The notes: generated by a model not told the origin, from the sequence alone. A stretch of 64,000 bases of DNA from Chondrilla cf. caribensis (GCA_964020155.1 OZ026566.1:1528501-1592500); one strand, 5' to 3'. Counted from the stretch's first letter, positions 45,701-60,663 are shown. Translations and numbers: made by a program.

Positions 45701-48700
45701 GTAGTAATGTTTATTCATACTACAGTATAATGAGATTCTGTAACTCTTTCTGTAATTCTTAACATCTTTAACAATAAAACTTGTTAATCACTTTTGTGTT
45801 TCAGTGTTGTCACCATGGTAACATGAAGTACATTTTGTGTAGGTTGCATCCTTTATTTCCTGGTACTAATGAGCTGGACCAAATCTCTCGTATTCACAAT
45901 GTTATTGGAACACCAGACGATGATATACTGGACAAATTCAGAATCCAGTGAGTGTCACTGGGACCAGAGGGTTACCTCTACACACGTATATGCAAACTTA
46001 CATTTCACATATATATATACGTATATACATGAAGATGAACTGTGATTACGTATGTACTATACAGTATATATGGTTATGTACTTATTTACGTACATACGTA
46101 TGTACTTGTGTATGTACGTACATTTAGTACATACATACAGTACATATTTGTTGGTACATAGGTGTACACGTACTTACGAACAACTGAATATGCCTATTAT
46201 ACTGTATTAAAGCACATTGTAATTATGTGTACATACCCACATACATATGTATGTACATAGCATTTGTACAGTGCATTTTTATTTACTTGTAACCTGCTGG
46301 TCTGTGGTGTGTTTACATGGATGCAGTCCAGGTTCTGTTACACTTCCACTACAGAATGATTTAAGGTACACAACCTCACAGCTAACAAAGTTATTTTCGT
46401 ATTGCATGGTATTGTGGTAAACTTTCCTCATGTTGGGGCTGTACCTACTTTCCCTCCAGTCAATCCAGGAGCATGTCATTTAATTTCCCAAAGAAGCCAG
46501 GTGCAGGGATAGCAAGTTACCTCAGGCACACATCCAAGGGATGCGCTGATCTCATTTTGAAAATGTGCACATATGACCCAGATGACAGGTAGGTTCCTTT
46601 TAGGACTAACAGTTGTGAGAGACATATGTATGTGTGCAGTGAACACCTACACACGTATCCCAATGAACTGAAAACAGAGCTAATTGTGTACACCCCCAGT
46701 GCATTTGTAAGTAATGCCAATGTGGAAATACATCCATACAAGTGTGGTGATGAATTCTTATTTCCTCATCTTTCCATCCTAGAATGGTATTACGTACTAG
46801 CTTCCTGACTGTAAATAACTGTAAGATGTGCTTATTCAATCTGGGAGGGATCATATATGTACATATGTGCGTACAAATACTGCATAAGTGACTGTATCCG
46901 CTGGCATCTGATTGAGTATCACAGTTGATAAGTGTCCCGTCTGTGCTAACTTGAGTTTAATGTGTTTGGATGACATTTAATCAGTTCATCTATAAATAGC
47001 TTTGTGACTGTGTATAGCAAAAAATCCCCAGTAAAGACAGCTGTCATTTTGATGCAATATACGAACCCACATATATGTCCGCACATTTATAGCTGGGTAT
47101 TCCCTAACAATGCATATTTATCCAGTGGATGAGTAAGCATAGTCTGGATCCTGGATAGTGTGCTTCATCTCTTTACGGGGTGCATTGGAGCCTGTCAATA
47201 TCCGGGCTCTTGGCTCCCTACTGCTGATAGATAAGGAATCTCTAGTGATCTTCTTTGATCGCACATCTATGTACGTAGCTACACAAATATTATAGCTGCA
47301 TATGAGTGAGATTGCGGAGAGTCACAGAGGTTGGTCAGTCACTGTTGGGTTTGTTTGAGAAATTGACCCAGAGTTTTGATATGTGTAGCCCAAGAACTCA
47401 GCTTGTCTTTGCTACACATTACGTACAGTCTGCAGTCATAGTTTAGCATATCTATTGGGTCTTATACCTACAATGTGTATATTAAAACAGCATTAATACA
47501 GTGCTTCGTTGATATGAGTTGTGTTGCACATACGTATGTCCATGTAGTACTGTACGTGTAAGCATATTGGTAATCATGCTTATATATGTACACTGTACCT
47601 GCTAATGTTCATACATAACCATACGATTTCTTGGAATGACAGGTTTTCAACAAAGCAAACTCTGAGACATCCCTACTTCTCTGAATTGAGAGAAGCAGAA
47701 ATAAGAGCTATCAAAGCTAGGCAAGGCCAGTCAGTATCAGGAATGTCCAGTGTTCGTGGGTCAGCCTTACTAAGTGGTATTAGTGGTCGACAACAGCTCT
47801 TTGGTAAGGTATGTACGGTCGTATGTGTAGTAAGTGGTGTTGAATTTTGGTGTGATCCCATCTAAGTAGCCTAATGCAATTAAACTGTTTATTGGCATCC
47901 TTTCAACTGCTACATTAGTTGGCAATTGTGGAAACGAGCCCCTTATGCATAGGTATGGGTTCACATCCATATGTGCACACATGGGAGCATTTTACTTCAA
48001 ATAAGTCTTTGAACTGCGTTAGACTCATCTTCTGATAAAAGTGAAGCGTTTAGGTTTTTTGAAGCATCGATAAATGTAGACTTTATCGATTTCTCTTTCT
48101 GAGTGTTTTGCCCTAAGGATCATTTTCAATGAGGTGTTTATCAACATTCATGAAAACCGAATGGTTTGACTCATATCAAAAGACATTTCACTCAACCTGA
48201 ATGCATGGTACATGTGATGGAATCTTCACATATTGTAATGTGATGACAGCGAAATTAAAATTACATTATGGTGAATTTACATTGTGTTATAACATCATTA
48301 CAACATAATTATGTCAGCTTGGAGAAGAACTGTAATCACTCTACAATTCCATTACAATCAAACTACAATGTTATGCAAAACACAGCACTTTATAGTGGCA
48401 ATGAATGAAAAAAATACAATTCCACTACAACAGGATTGCACTGCATGTAACTACAAGTGAACTATGATCCACTACAATTAGTGTTACATATTTTCACCAT
48501 TTCACTACAATTTTGTACGTACATTACAATGTAAGCGCTGTTACTCATACATCACAATATGTTTTCTGTGACATATGCCTTATTACGTATGTTCATTCAT
48601 ATGTTTGTACGTACATATGTATCTACATATGTTGCCCTTGCAGGTCAGATATGTATGCTAGTGTGTACAGTATGTGAGCATGTGCATAATACGTATATAC

Positions 48701-49497
48701 GTACATTATTAAATCACATACATACGTACATACGTACATACCTACCAATATTTGAAACATACTGTGTATTATAGATGCATACATATGTACATGGGGTTGT
48801 ACATGTACACACATACATACATATTATGTACCTACATCATTCTTGGTTAATTTATCTTTAGAATACGTATATAAAGACAAACTTCAATGAGGTACGTACT
48901 TGTGTACACAAATGTGTATCTTGGCTTATGTAGTTGCATTGAATTCTTAAGCTTTCCACATTGTACATGCATGTCCAGATCCTCCATCTGTTCGTACGTG
49001 GTTACCCATACATACATACGTATGTATACGTACATGCAGGTAATACCTTCAGTTAGAGAGGAAGAAGATGCCACAACTCAATCCAAACATCTGGGAGTGA
49101 TTTCAAAGCAGCTAACTCTTCCAGATCTCGTTCCAAAAGCTCCTCCTGCTCAAAGGAAATCCAAAGATCCTTTAGAATTACCCAAAGTGACATCAACAAC
49201 AACTTTACCTGGAATAATTCATCATCAGAAAATTCGTAACCATCAGGTTTTTACCAAGCATATGTCCATACGTACGTACATGCTACAAGGCCAAAAGTTT
49301 TGAAGTACATTACTCAGACATGTTTCAATCAATATAGTTGTAGAAGTACATTCTCTTGTGTAATCTTCCTAATGCTTTATATGCTTTCTGTCCTTGTACA
49401 GGTCCCAGCTTCTAAGATACACAAGCCTCACCACAAAGCATCTAAGCCTCATTTTCTTCAACCACTAAACCAGAAGAATTCTCGTCCCAGAATGTAG
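40185..49497 (+). CDS. MOK: MOK kinase (MAPK/MAK/MRK overlapping kinase)
   Basis: Ser/Thr kinase of the RCK family, associated with cilia in other animals. Eleven GT-AG exons in phase: 40185-40191, 40308-40422, 41175-41264, 43171-43241, 43706-43784, 44379-44606, 45843-45947, 46460-46588, 47643-47808, 49040-49246 and 49402-49497; 1293 bp, 430 residues (human 419). Kinase motifs: glycine loop [14 protein letters not shown] lysine, LICELMD hinge, [18 protein letters not shown], the TEY activation motif in [15 protein letters not shown], and DIWSAGCV. Exon 9 ends the kinase domain at LRHPYFSEL. The tail is Pro/Lys/His-rich and less conserved. The 7-bp first coding exon (ATG GAA A) joins exon 2 to read [13 protein letters not shown], matching the family N-terminus. 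The exon 8 acceptor has a nearby alternative 8 bp downstream. Introns are loaded with TACGTA repeats and small foldback elements. Confidence 0.93.
40767..41021. mobile_element. MITE with internal telomere-like tract, MOK intron 2
   Basis: 255 bp, same family as 20481-20775 but in the opposite orientation. Terminal repeats TGTCATGCGAAAAGTGGTCC / TGTCACGAAAAATATGGTC; 4-bp target duplication GTAC (40763-40766 and 41022-41025); internal GGTTAGGGTTAGG-type array at 40855-40913. Confidence 0.88.
41627..41750. mobile_element. Pogo/Tc1-like MITE in MOK intron 3
   Basis: Ends AGTGAATCCTCGTTAATTCG and, complemented, CAGTGAATTCTTGTTAATCT, with TA-type flanks; internal GGCGGAT words shared with 10193-10344. 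Confidence 0.7.
42614..42822. repeat. (GT)n microsatellite with periodic TGTGTCAC interruptions, MOK intron 3
   Basis: GT runs broken at least six times by the same TGTGTCACTGTGTG unit, which implies expansion of a higher-order unit and not only slippage of the dinucleotide. Confidence 0.93.
43796..43939. mobile_element. Small inverted-repeat element in MOK intron 5
   Basis: TGTGGTATGTTGCGTGGGCAA at the left matches the complement of TTGCCCATGCAACACACCACA at the right. A further pair, AATAGCTAAAGTA and TACTTTAGCTATT, lies next to it (43941-43999). Non-coding. Confidence 0.65.
45516..45628. mobile_element. Foldback element in MOK intron 6
   Basis: Arms of about 40 bp: CTCTGGTAGGGCTG...CACAGACACCTTGGCTTGAT, and its near-complement ATCAAGTCAAAGTGTCTGTG...CAGCCCTACCAGAG. 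Confidence 0.75.
45809..45822. promoter_or_regulatory. X-box (RFX) consensus match in MOK intron 6
   Basis: GTCACCATGGTAAC fits GTNRCC-N2-RGYAAC exactly, 20 bp before exon 7. RFX factors drive ciliary genes, and MOK is a ciliary kinase; activity at this position is speculative. Confidence 0.35.
48230..48540. repeat. Interspersed ATTACAATT/CTACAATT-rich element, MOK intron 9
   Basis: Dense short direct and inverted copies of TTACA(A)T and CTACAATT words over 300 bp, ending in ACATTACAATGTAAGCGCTG. Looks like a MITE or degenerate satellite; ends not defined. Confidence 0.4.
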
Positions 49498-50380
49498 TTT
49501 GTGTTGTTTTTCTGTCTCTGTCTCCCTTCATTGTGACTTGTCTAAATAGAATTTTAACACTCTTCGCCATTTGGTGGTTTTATTTCTTCGAAATGTTTTA
49601 TAAGTGTAGTTCTTGTCTAATGTCTTATCATTGCATGCACTTGTATGTACACATAGACATGACTTTGTGCACTATTCTGTCAGTAAAGCACTGTACTGTA
49701 ACTACTTGATTGGCGGATCTAGCTGTTGGGGTACAGCACCCACTCTCCTGTGGGATTTAGTGACTTCCAGCCGTTCATATGTACGTACATGATTCACCAT
49801 CATCGGACCCCCCTTCAGTACAGGAGGACTGATTCTAAATTTGATGAATTCCTGTGAATACACCCTAAATTACTTGTGAAGATGCCCATTGTGCATCTGG
49901 CTCCAAACGACATAATGACATTGAAGTACATACATACGTACAGTATACTAGAAGACGTGCATACATATGTGAATGTCACAGAGCAGACTGCACTACAAAG
50001 ATATAGTAACAGTGCTGTACGTAGTGTCTGTTCAGTGTATCTGAAGTGTGTGCTTTCCTGCTTTTTACCTTTAAGCTACGTACATGACATTTCTAATTCG
50101 TCTGTAGTGCATAATGATACTAGCATCAGAAAACTGGCCATGCATATGCATGGGCAGTTTGCAAATATAACGTAGATGATAAAAATTAAGAGCATAATTG
50201 TACTATAATAACAATAATAGCAATAATAACAATAATAATAATTGTAGTAATAGTAATACATACAAACAGTAGTACATACAAATAATACAATTATAATATG
50301 TACTACAAATAAATTAATACTATTTATATATATATATTCAATAATATAATAATAATAATAATATATAATAAGTCATTGAA
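49498..50380. other. MOK 3' flank and AT-rich intergenic DNA
   Basis: AGTAAA about 180 bp after the stop (49682) may serve for polyadenylation. From about 50180 there are AAT/TAA trinucleotide-like runs adjoining the 3' end of the retrotransposon. No gene seen. Confidence 0.5.
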
Positions 50381-53257
50381 TTAAGTAAAGAAATCAAAAG
50401 GGGAGGTGGTGCCGCCCATTGTTCCCATCACTGCCGCTGCATTTCCGCGCTGCAATGCCACAGACAGGCGTTGCTGCAAGTAAAAGAACGACTTGGCTTC
50501 CCCGGTGGCCTGTTTGAGACGACAACCCAGATCCCTCAGAAAATTGAAAGTCTCTGGCCCAAAAGGGCCTGCTGTCTCGATAGCCACCAGTGTAAAGTTG
50601 TGGTGTTGATTGAGGCCTGCGTACTTCTCCTGCTTATTCCGCTCAGCCTGGGCTGCCACAGCCCCTGCCTCTCTGGTGGCACTTGGTAGGTGGGAGGGGG
50701 CGAAGGTGTCCGGACAGGTGACATCCCACACAAGGAGCCTACCACTCCTCCAGGGTACAAGCGTGACTCCGTCAGGGCGTTTGCCATCGGAGTGGGAGAG
50801 ACCAGTTGGTTCCAGCCTGGAAGGCAAGTGGGCTGCGGACAATGCGCGGTGGATGATGTCGTTGACAGCGGCATGACGTTGGTGACGGCCCACACTCCAT
50901 CTGCAGCTGAGGCCATGTAAGGCAGTGCCATCAACCTGCATCCCACAGTGGTGGCAGGTGTGGGGGCAACAAAGGGGTGATCCTAAGCGAAGGCCAACTG
51001 CGACACGAACGGTGTTATTGTCCATGCGCAATCCCAGAGATGAGACAGGAAGGGCATTCAGCCATGCACCGGACTCTTTTGTTGAAGCAGCTAAAAGGCG
51101 AGAGCGGGACACAGCATCTGGAGCTTGCTTCAGCAGGGTGTCAGCCGTGGTAGAAACTTTGGGGACGTCCCAGGCCTTCTGATGGTGGGAAGCAGGACCA
51201 GACGGAGGAGGTATGTCAAGACCCGATGACCACGCCTTAATGGCCTCTTCAACGTGGGGCAACTCTGTTGACCGGAAGCGGGGTGGCAAGATGTGGTGGG
51301 TAAGGTCGGAGTTGGCTGCAGCTGAGGCCAGGAAGGCAGACGGTGCTAGCTGCACTGAGCTCCTAATACCCAGTCCCCCTGACTTGACTGGAAGCAAAGC
51401 CTGGGTCCAAGCGGTATCGTCCAGATTGATGTTGGTGATATCACTGACGATGGATCTGAGGGTCTCGTCATATCTCTGTAGACTGGGGGAGAGGAAGCTG
51501 GGTGATGATCGGATGGTGTAGAGTAGCTTGGGGATGGCAAAAGAGTTACGGAGAAGGAGGAGGGCATCCTGGGTGGAGAGGTACTGAAGCCTTTCACCCA
51601 TAGTGGTGAGATGGCGAATCTTGTCATTAATGACCGACGTGACAGAGGCGACATCTCCAATGGGAGAGCCCAGCAAGGTGGCATTTGCCGGGTCCAGTAC
51701 CTGGGCACCTGGGATAGAAGATAGAATAGGGCTAGCTGTTGCAGGGTTGGTGCAGATCACTTCAGATTTCTGGTGGTTCAAAATCAGGCCCAATTCCAAC
51801 CCCACACACTGCACAATCTTCAGGTCATGACTAATGTCCTCCAATGTGCCGCCAACAGAGCCATCATCCAGGTACCATACATTGAACTCTGACCTCAACC
51901 GGGAGCAGAGGTCATGTATGGACAGACAGAAAAGTAGCAGACCCAGCAGATCTCCCTGTTGTACTCCCTCTGCAGACTGAAGTACGATGTCATGCCAAAA
52001 CAGGGAGGAGGGTGTGGAATAAGAAGAGTGGACAAAGGGGTACAAGGCTGGGGCCAAATCGTGCTCGGCCAGCAGCATTTTGTCCCTGCGCAGAGAGTTG
52101 AATGCGTTCTTAAAGTCCAACTTCACGATCCAGTGGTTGTTGTGGAGGTCACCGACATACATCCGAGCAGCATGGACTACTGCTTCTACTCCCCCCTTGA
52201 TTCCAAACCCAAGCTGCCTTGGAGCCAGGAGGGGGGTCAGCTCTTCTCTCACCTTGCTTGCCGCAATCTTAGCAACCAGGCGACGGAGGGTGCAGCTCAC
52301 CGCAATAGGGCGAATCCCCCCGTCCTTCTTGAGGAGGGCAGTCAGGTTGGCGCCAAAGAAATAAGGCCGAATGGACAGTGGCGTTCTGCCTTCCAGCACA
52401 AGTTGCACAAAGGAAACAAGTGCCGGGAGGAGGACATGGTGGCTGGTCAGGTCTGAAAGCATATCTTTCAAGTGCTGGGGTCTGAGGCCATCTGGGCCTC
52501 CAGCTGAACTCTTTGGGAAGGAAAGAATTGCTTGTGTTACATCCTCCCCAGAAATAGTAAGGTGTTGTTTGGTCAGGTCAGCTGATGGAATGGTGGAGTC
52601 AGGGGGTGGAAGTGGGTGTTTCCCCTTGAGGGCTTCAAGTGTGGCCTCATTCAAGGGGGCCAGCGTGTCCTCCGAGCTAGCCAACCTGACAGCCCCCCTG
52701 AAATCGCCCTCTTCAAGCTTCGCCGACACTCTCTTCATAGCGGGACCGGGGCTAACGGTAGGTGGTGGGTCAACTTCTTCCCTCATCTGCCTGTTAACTG
52801 CTGTAGCCAGTGACTGACGGCCTGACTGACCGCGCACGGGGTGTCTGAGGCAGCGTGAGCTAAAGCGAAGCAGGCGTACCCACGAGGTGTGGTCATTCTT
52901 GTCCACTACGGCACCTAAGATAGCGGCAAACTTCCTTGCTGCGCACTCCCTTGAGGCCTTGGGTAGGCGTTTGATGACCTTTCCCGACCATCTAGGGGGA
53001 AGAACAGCGTCAGGACTGGGCGACTGAGCCGGGCATACGTCTTGGCCTTCGACCACCGATGGCCGTTGGTGTGAGGGTTGAGGGGGTGCTGTCGGCGTGG
53101 AGGCCAAAAAGGATGGCGGGCGGCGGGAACCAGGACACCTGGAGGCAACTGGACCGTGTTGTCCGATCAGTCCCGCATTGGTAACAGCAATCGTGCGGAG
53201 ACAGACGGGGCAGGACGGTTGTGAAACTAGAGCACTCCCGCCGCCTTCCGAGGTCAT
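50381..53257 (-). mobile_element. Intact non-LTR retrotransposon ORF: RT plus restriction-like endonuclease (R2-like)
   Basis: Uninterrupted 958-residue ORF. Order: an N-terminal zinc finger C-x2-C-x14-H-x6-C (residues 16-41); a Pro-rich linker; reverse transcriptase from about 250 (GGPDGLRPQHL), with RPIAVSCTLRRL, KLDFKNAFNSL, EGVQQGDLLG and the catalytic YLDDG at 462-466; a CCHC knuckle near 765-790 (C-HHCGM...H...C); then a restriction-like endonuclease with R-P-D (827-829) and VWDVTC (from 843). This single-ORF plan with a C-terminal endonuclease is that of R2/RLE-type elements, which insert by target-primed reverse transcription, often at fixed sites. There is no apurinic-type endonuclease or RNase H. 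GC content is visibly far above that of the host DNA, and no stop or frameshift is present, so it is young, active or conserved. The 3' side ends in an ATT-rich tail. Confidence 0.88.
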
Positions 53258-53289
53258 ACAGATCAGAATAAAGTAAATCCGGGGCTCGA

Positions 53290-53405
53290 CAAATCACTAA
53301 ACACTTCTCCTTTAAGAAAAGGTGAGCATCAATTCCGCGAAAATCAGTGAAAGCTATAAACGCTTCTTCTCTAAGAAAGAGTGCGCGTCATTTCCGCCAT
53401 TTTCT
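53290..53405. repeat. Tandem repeat at the 5' end of the retrotransposon
   Basis: Two units of about 55-60 bp: AAACACTTCTCCTTTAAGAA...TCAATTCCGCG and AAACGCTTCTTCTCTAAGAA...TCATTTCCGCC. They lie 35-150 bp upstream of the ORF start and probably form its 5' UTR or internal promoter. Confidence 0.7.
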
Positions 53406-54741
53406 GTCAACGGGAAACTGATACTATAATAATATTATAATTATACGTGCCTCTAGTTTATATTACTGGGGCTGTCATCATACCTCCTAGCCTTCGGTAC
53501 ACACTTTATGGCGGCAAACACATCTTCAATTCATATGTACCAAACAAATCCACATGCATTGTATGTTCTGCTCTACTGACCCATGCCTGCTTTATTCCTG
53601 TGGATTCATGCATGGGCTAGCTGTATATACGTATATACATGCATAATAATATAACTTATTCATATTATACTGTAGGTGCACACTAAGTGCATGCATGTGT
53701 GTGTGTACTATAATATATTGCTGAGACAATATTAATCAATCAATCAATTTTATAATCATGTCCAATCCAAGCCAATTGGTTGACCACGGGAAGTAATTAA
53801 ATGAGTAACATAATAATATTATAGTGGACAATTTTCACAGATTTCATGGTTGGCCTAACATCTGCAAATTTAAAATAAAATCTGCAAATAAGGCCTTCGC
53901 ATTGTTCTATCACATGACTGTGACCAGCATCTTCCAAAATTTTATCCCCAAATGTTCATTTTCAGAGCCACCCGTAAACATTTCGTGCTGCGAAAATTTC
54001 CCGCTGTACGGTATAACAGGCTGCCTTCATCACTACATTATATCACCGATAACCTTCACTTACATGGGCAATTGCACTATTGAGAACAGTTACGGGAAAT
54101 GTGGAAAAAGACTTCAAAGATACCATGTCAAGTCCATTTGTCAACTACTCAGCCTAATTAATATTGGTATTGATCTCCATGTACATATGCCCACTCAATT
54201 ATTTTTGGGAGATTGATCAATTACTCAATTTTTGTGCCCCGACAATCATTTTGAAAATTACAGCCAATTACAGCACTAGTATGTACGTACACACGTATGA
54301 GGACTGCTGCATGTAGCTTCATGATGCACTCATTGTCAAGTACAATGTCATACTTCCTCCCTCATCGAGTGAATGGTGGTTGGTGTATATATGCATGTCC
54401 ATGGTTATAGTCATGTGCATTGGGCTTTTACTATGCAGGCACGTGTTTTGAATGTGCTGCTCAATGAGTATAGTAATAATACTAGCACTTGCATTTAGCT
54501 ATATACTTATATGTAGCTTTTACATTGTTGTGAATAATAATTATATGATTTGTCAAAAATGAATGTATGATTTAGAATCCGTGAAGGTAAATAAATGAGT
54601 AAGCAATGATTGAAAAGCAATAATTGGTATAATCAATTCTATGTGCAGCTGCACAATATACTATTGTCATGCAATATTATAATAATAATATTATGATTTA
54701 TAATAATTATAGTATAAATATTGATATGTTAAAATTATAGA
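53406..54741. other. AT-rich intergenic region
   Basis: After the retrotransposon 5' end. A 130-codon plus-strand ORF (53824-54216) has no recognisable domain or signal peptide and AT-rich codons; I do not call it a gene. Otherwise empty. Confidence 0.45.
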
Positions 54742-55275
54742 TTATCTTGCTAGTACTTTTCGACATATGAATCCAATAGATATTTCCTCAGTGGTCACCA
54801 TCCACTTTTCTTTGCCTTCAGATTCTGTGCAATTGTTGAATTTCAGCACAATTAGATCAATCAGCAGCTCTTTTGGCTGGCATCTTATCGAACTGGAATT
54901 CAGCTTCACATCTGTGTTACCAGTGTACGCGGCTACTATGAGATTAGAAGGAATTAGTTTTTTGTGCTCTTCTCTGTGAAAACTCCAGCTTGTAGCTTCC
55001 TCCCTAACGGTCGGTTGTTCATAGTTCTGTACAGTTTTCTTGGAAATTGTTGCTCTCACAGTTTGGTTCATCACTTTGTTGAGGGTGATGTTCAAGAAAA
55101 GTTCCTTTGTAGAAGCATTTGCAATATTCCGTTTGTAGATGCTCTCGGCTTGTGTTGCTTTGAAATTCCCTTGTTTGCATATATCTGAAGCAATACATGG
55201 GTATGAGCTTACAAAACTCCCTAATTCCAGAAAACAGCAAATAATAACAAGAGTAAAACTGACTAGTTGACTCAT
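54742..55275 (-). CDS. IL-17-like secreted protein F
   Basis: Intronless, 177 residues. Signal peptide at about 1-24 (VSFTLVIICCFLELGSFVSS). Then CIASDIC, a helical stretch, LFLNITLNKVMNQTV, and the IL-17-type half: TSWSFHREEHKKLIPSNLIVA (W-S-F...I-P as in W-S-Y...Y-P-R), C-QPKELLIDLIVLKFNNC, GKEKWMVTTEEISIGFIC. The ending IGFIC corresponds to V-G-C-x-C with the first Cys replaced by Phe, as in A. Two or more N-glycosylation sites. TATA box about 100 bp upstream. It belongs with A, G and H. Confidence 0.75.
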   Translation of the reverse strand: MSQLVSFTLVIICCFLELGSFVSSYPCIASDICKQGNFKATQAESIYKRNIANASTKELFLNITLNKVMNQTVRATISKKTVQNYEQPTVREEATSWSFHREEHKKLIPSNLIVAAYTGNTDVKLNSSSIRCQPKELLIDLIVLKFNNCTESEGKEKWMVTTEEISIGFICRKVLAR

Positions 55276-55370
55276 TCTTTCTGTTTTTCACTTTCTAATA
55301 TAACTATAAGTAATATACGTAAGTTTAATGATCTGATTTTGTTTGTTGGGTGATCCCATGATCCTGGGTA

Positions 55371-55380
55371 GCTTTTATAT
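55371..55380 (-). promoter_or_regulatory. TATA box of IL-17-like gene F
   Basis: ATATAAAAGC on the minus strand, 96 bp above the start codon. Confidence 0.6.
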
Positions 55381-56025
55381 CCTTCCAAGCACAGACTAAT
55401 GATGATGTAACCTGGGGTTGTACTATTTTGAGCAGTTGTAGGTAATTATGGGGTTTACCCAACTTTCACTAAAATTCCATACAACTCACTGGATTCATCA
55501 CTTTTTGTGACAGAAACGATCTGAGTCCCAATCAACCCCATACCACTAAAAGAGTGCATGATTGTAAAGGAAAGGATGCCACCTTCAATTGGGTATGAGT
55601 GTGTGTAATTTTAAGTGCAATCAATGGTGATAGTTTGATAGCACTCAAATTATAATAGAATACAATACCCAGCCAGGTTTAACTACATGTCTCCCTCAGG
55701 CTGGTTCACTGTTAGACTTCCTTCACCATCACAATGATACAATCCTACCTATAGGTTACATATATTATATATAAAATTATATTATAATATATTATACCTA
55801 TATTTATTTATATTACATATAAGTATCTACTATGCAACTAAACTACAATTATAGAATATTTATTGATTATTTGTGTTAAAATACTGCTCTCCTGGTTGAT
55901 GCCTGCTCTGCTCTGTGGATTGAGATCTACTGAGGAGGCATGGGAGTAAGCTACATGCGTACCTGTGAAGTAAGGCCGTGAGAGAAGATTTGAAAGGTTG
56001 AGCAGTAAAGGGAACAAATTGTTAA

Positions 56026-56035
56026 TATATATACA

Positions 56036-56082
<47 letters not shown>
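56026..56082. repeat. (TA)n microsatellite
   Basis: About 57 bp of alternating TA. Confidence 0.95.
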
Positions 56083-56086
<4 letters not shown>

Positions 56087-56279
56087 GGATAGGAAGCAGT
56101 ATTGGGCACAGTGAAGGTGGAAGATGAGAATGGATAAAGAAATGACAGCATATTGGTGAAGAGGGTGTATGTAATAAAGCACTGAGAAAAGTAGGCCCAG
56201 AGATACCCTGAGGAAAGTTTGTAGGTGCAATTATTTTATTAACTAGTAATTCATTCAATCTGTTTAGAAGTTTGAGTAG

Positions 56280-56440
56280 AATAACTGTTATTGTATGTAT
56301 TATAGAAGTTTAATTGGAAATCAACCTGCTCAGGGAGAGAGGAGAAAAGAGAAAACCAGCAACTGCAGGACTCGAACCCAGGGTGTCTGGCTGTAGCTGC
56401 CATAAGAGCCACTGAGCCACAAAGCCACCACAGAAACCAC
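56280..56440 (-). mobile_element. tRNA-derived SINE-like sequence
   Basis: On the minus strand a perfect A box, TGGCTCAGTGG (56409-56419), is followed 30 bp later by a perfect B box, GGTTCGAGTCC (56368-56378): RNA polymerase III internal promoter elements at tRNA spacing. The arms do not fold into a good tRNA (the T-stem mispairs), and the 3' side continues into unrelated AT-rich DNA, so it is more likely a SINE head than a tRNA gene. Confidence 0.65.
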
Positions 56441-57619
56441 CCCCCCCCCCTCAATTCTCCTTTCATACTACATCAGTGGTACTGCCAACTGCAGTCTCAC
56501 ACCAGTGAGACCACACAACTGTGTGGATTTAACCGCAGTGATTTATTACTATTTGTGTTATGTATATACTTTTAAGCGTGCAAAATACATTCACCTGAAA
56601 CAGAGTTAGTACCAGCAAGTTTTATGTGAAAGAGAAAGTAATGGACTTTATTACTTCGTGTGGTGCAACATAGTATCAATTACCACAAGGAACACCCTAC
56701 ATTTGATGGGCTGCACGTCTGTATTCTTTTGAATGCATGTAAGCCATAGAAAATGGGCAACATAATTGACAATTAACCAACATGTTTGATAATTAAATTA
56801 GACTAAACTTTGCAATTCAATCCCAACATCTATTTCCATTGAATAGTATAATCTGAATGTAAAATACAGTAGAAACTTATATGAGTGCTGTCTATGCGAG
56901 TTTCTTTACTTAGTACTATAACTTCTAAAATTAATAATTGAATGACTATCTACTTAATAATTACACCTGCAAACATTCTTCTGGTACCTTCAGGATTTCT
57001 TCTCCTAGTGTTCCCTATACTATAGTTAGTTCAATGTGTCAATTTAAAAGGATAATTAATTTAATTATTATAATAATGTACTACATACCATGTATGTGCT
57101 CAATAATATAAACAATACCGAATCTGTGTACGTATATTATTAGTATTTTGGATGCACATTTTCATTTGAACGAATCATGTTCGTTAAATATATTATTATA
57201 TGTACATACATGTACACAAGCACATGTTGTAGATCTGGTGTGAATACAGGTGAAGACGGTCTATTGTTGCATATGATAGCTCTCTGGTTATGTTGACTCC
57301 AAGTGGACAATACCAGCACAAGTTTCCCAATGGAAGCTCATTACATTTTGTGAAATCTGATATTATTGAATGAAAGTAGGGTGTTGTGGACAGAGAGCCC
57401 AGACGTCAGTGCTTAATATAGGCAATCAGGGAGGGTCTGGTATAGCATCCCTCATTTCGATTTCTCAGTCTGTTGGATATAATTTGCACACTCTGCATTT
57501 CAGCAAGACTGGGACTGTTATCATAATTAGGTTGATATCAGAATTTCACTTAGAATACACTTAGCTACAATTGCTACATACATGTTGGTGCATAGTACAA
57601 TTGCACTGAATCTCTCTCT

Positions 57620-60663
<3,044 letters not shown>

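Larger units (their letters stand above)
55381..57600. other. Repeat-bearing intergenic region
   Basis: Contains a (TA)n tract (about 56026-56082), a tRNA-derived SINE-like sequence (about 56280-56450) next to a poly-C run at 56441-56450, and AT-rich unique DNA. No protein gene recognised. Confidence 0.55.

Noticed and set aside
50690..52817. Several plus-strand ORFs opposite the retrotransposon
   Set aside because: Antisense shadows in GC-rich coding DNA.
53824..54216. 130-codon plus-strand ORF with several cysteines
   Set aside because: No leader, no IL-17 motif order, AT-rich codon choice; it could be chance.
56360..56435. Functional tRNA gene
   Set aside because: A and B boxes are good, but the T-stem and acceptor do not pair; SINE head preferred.
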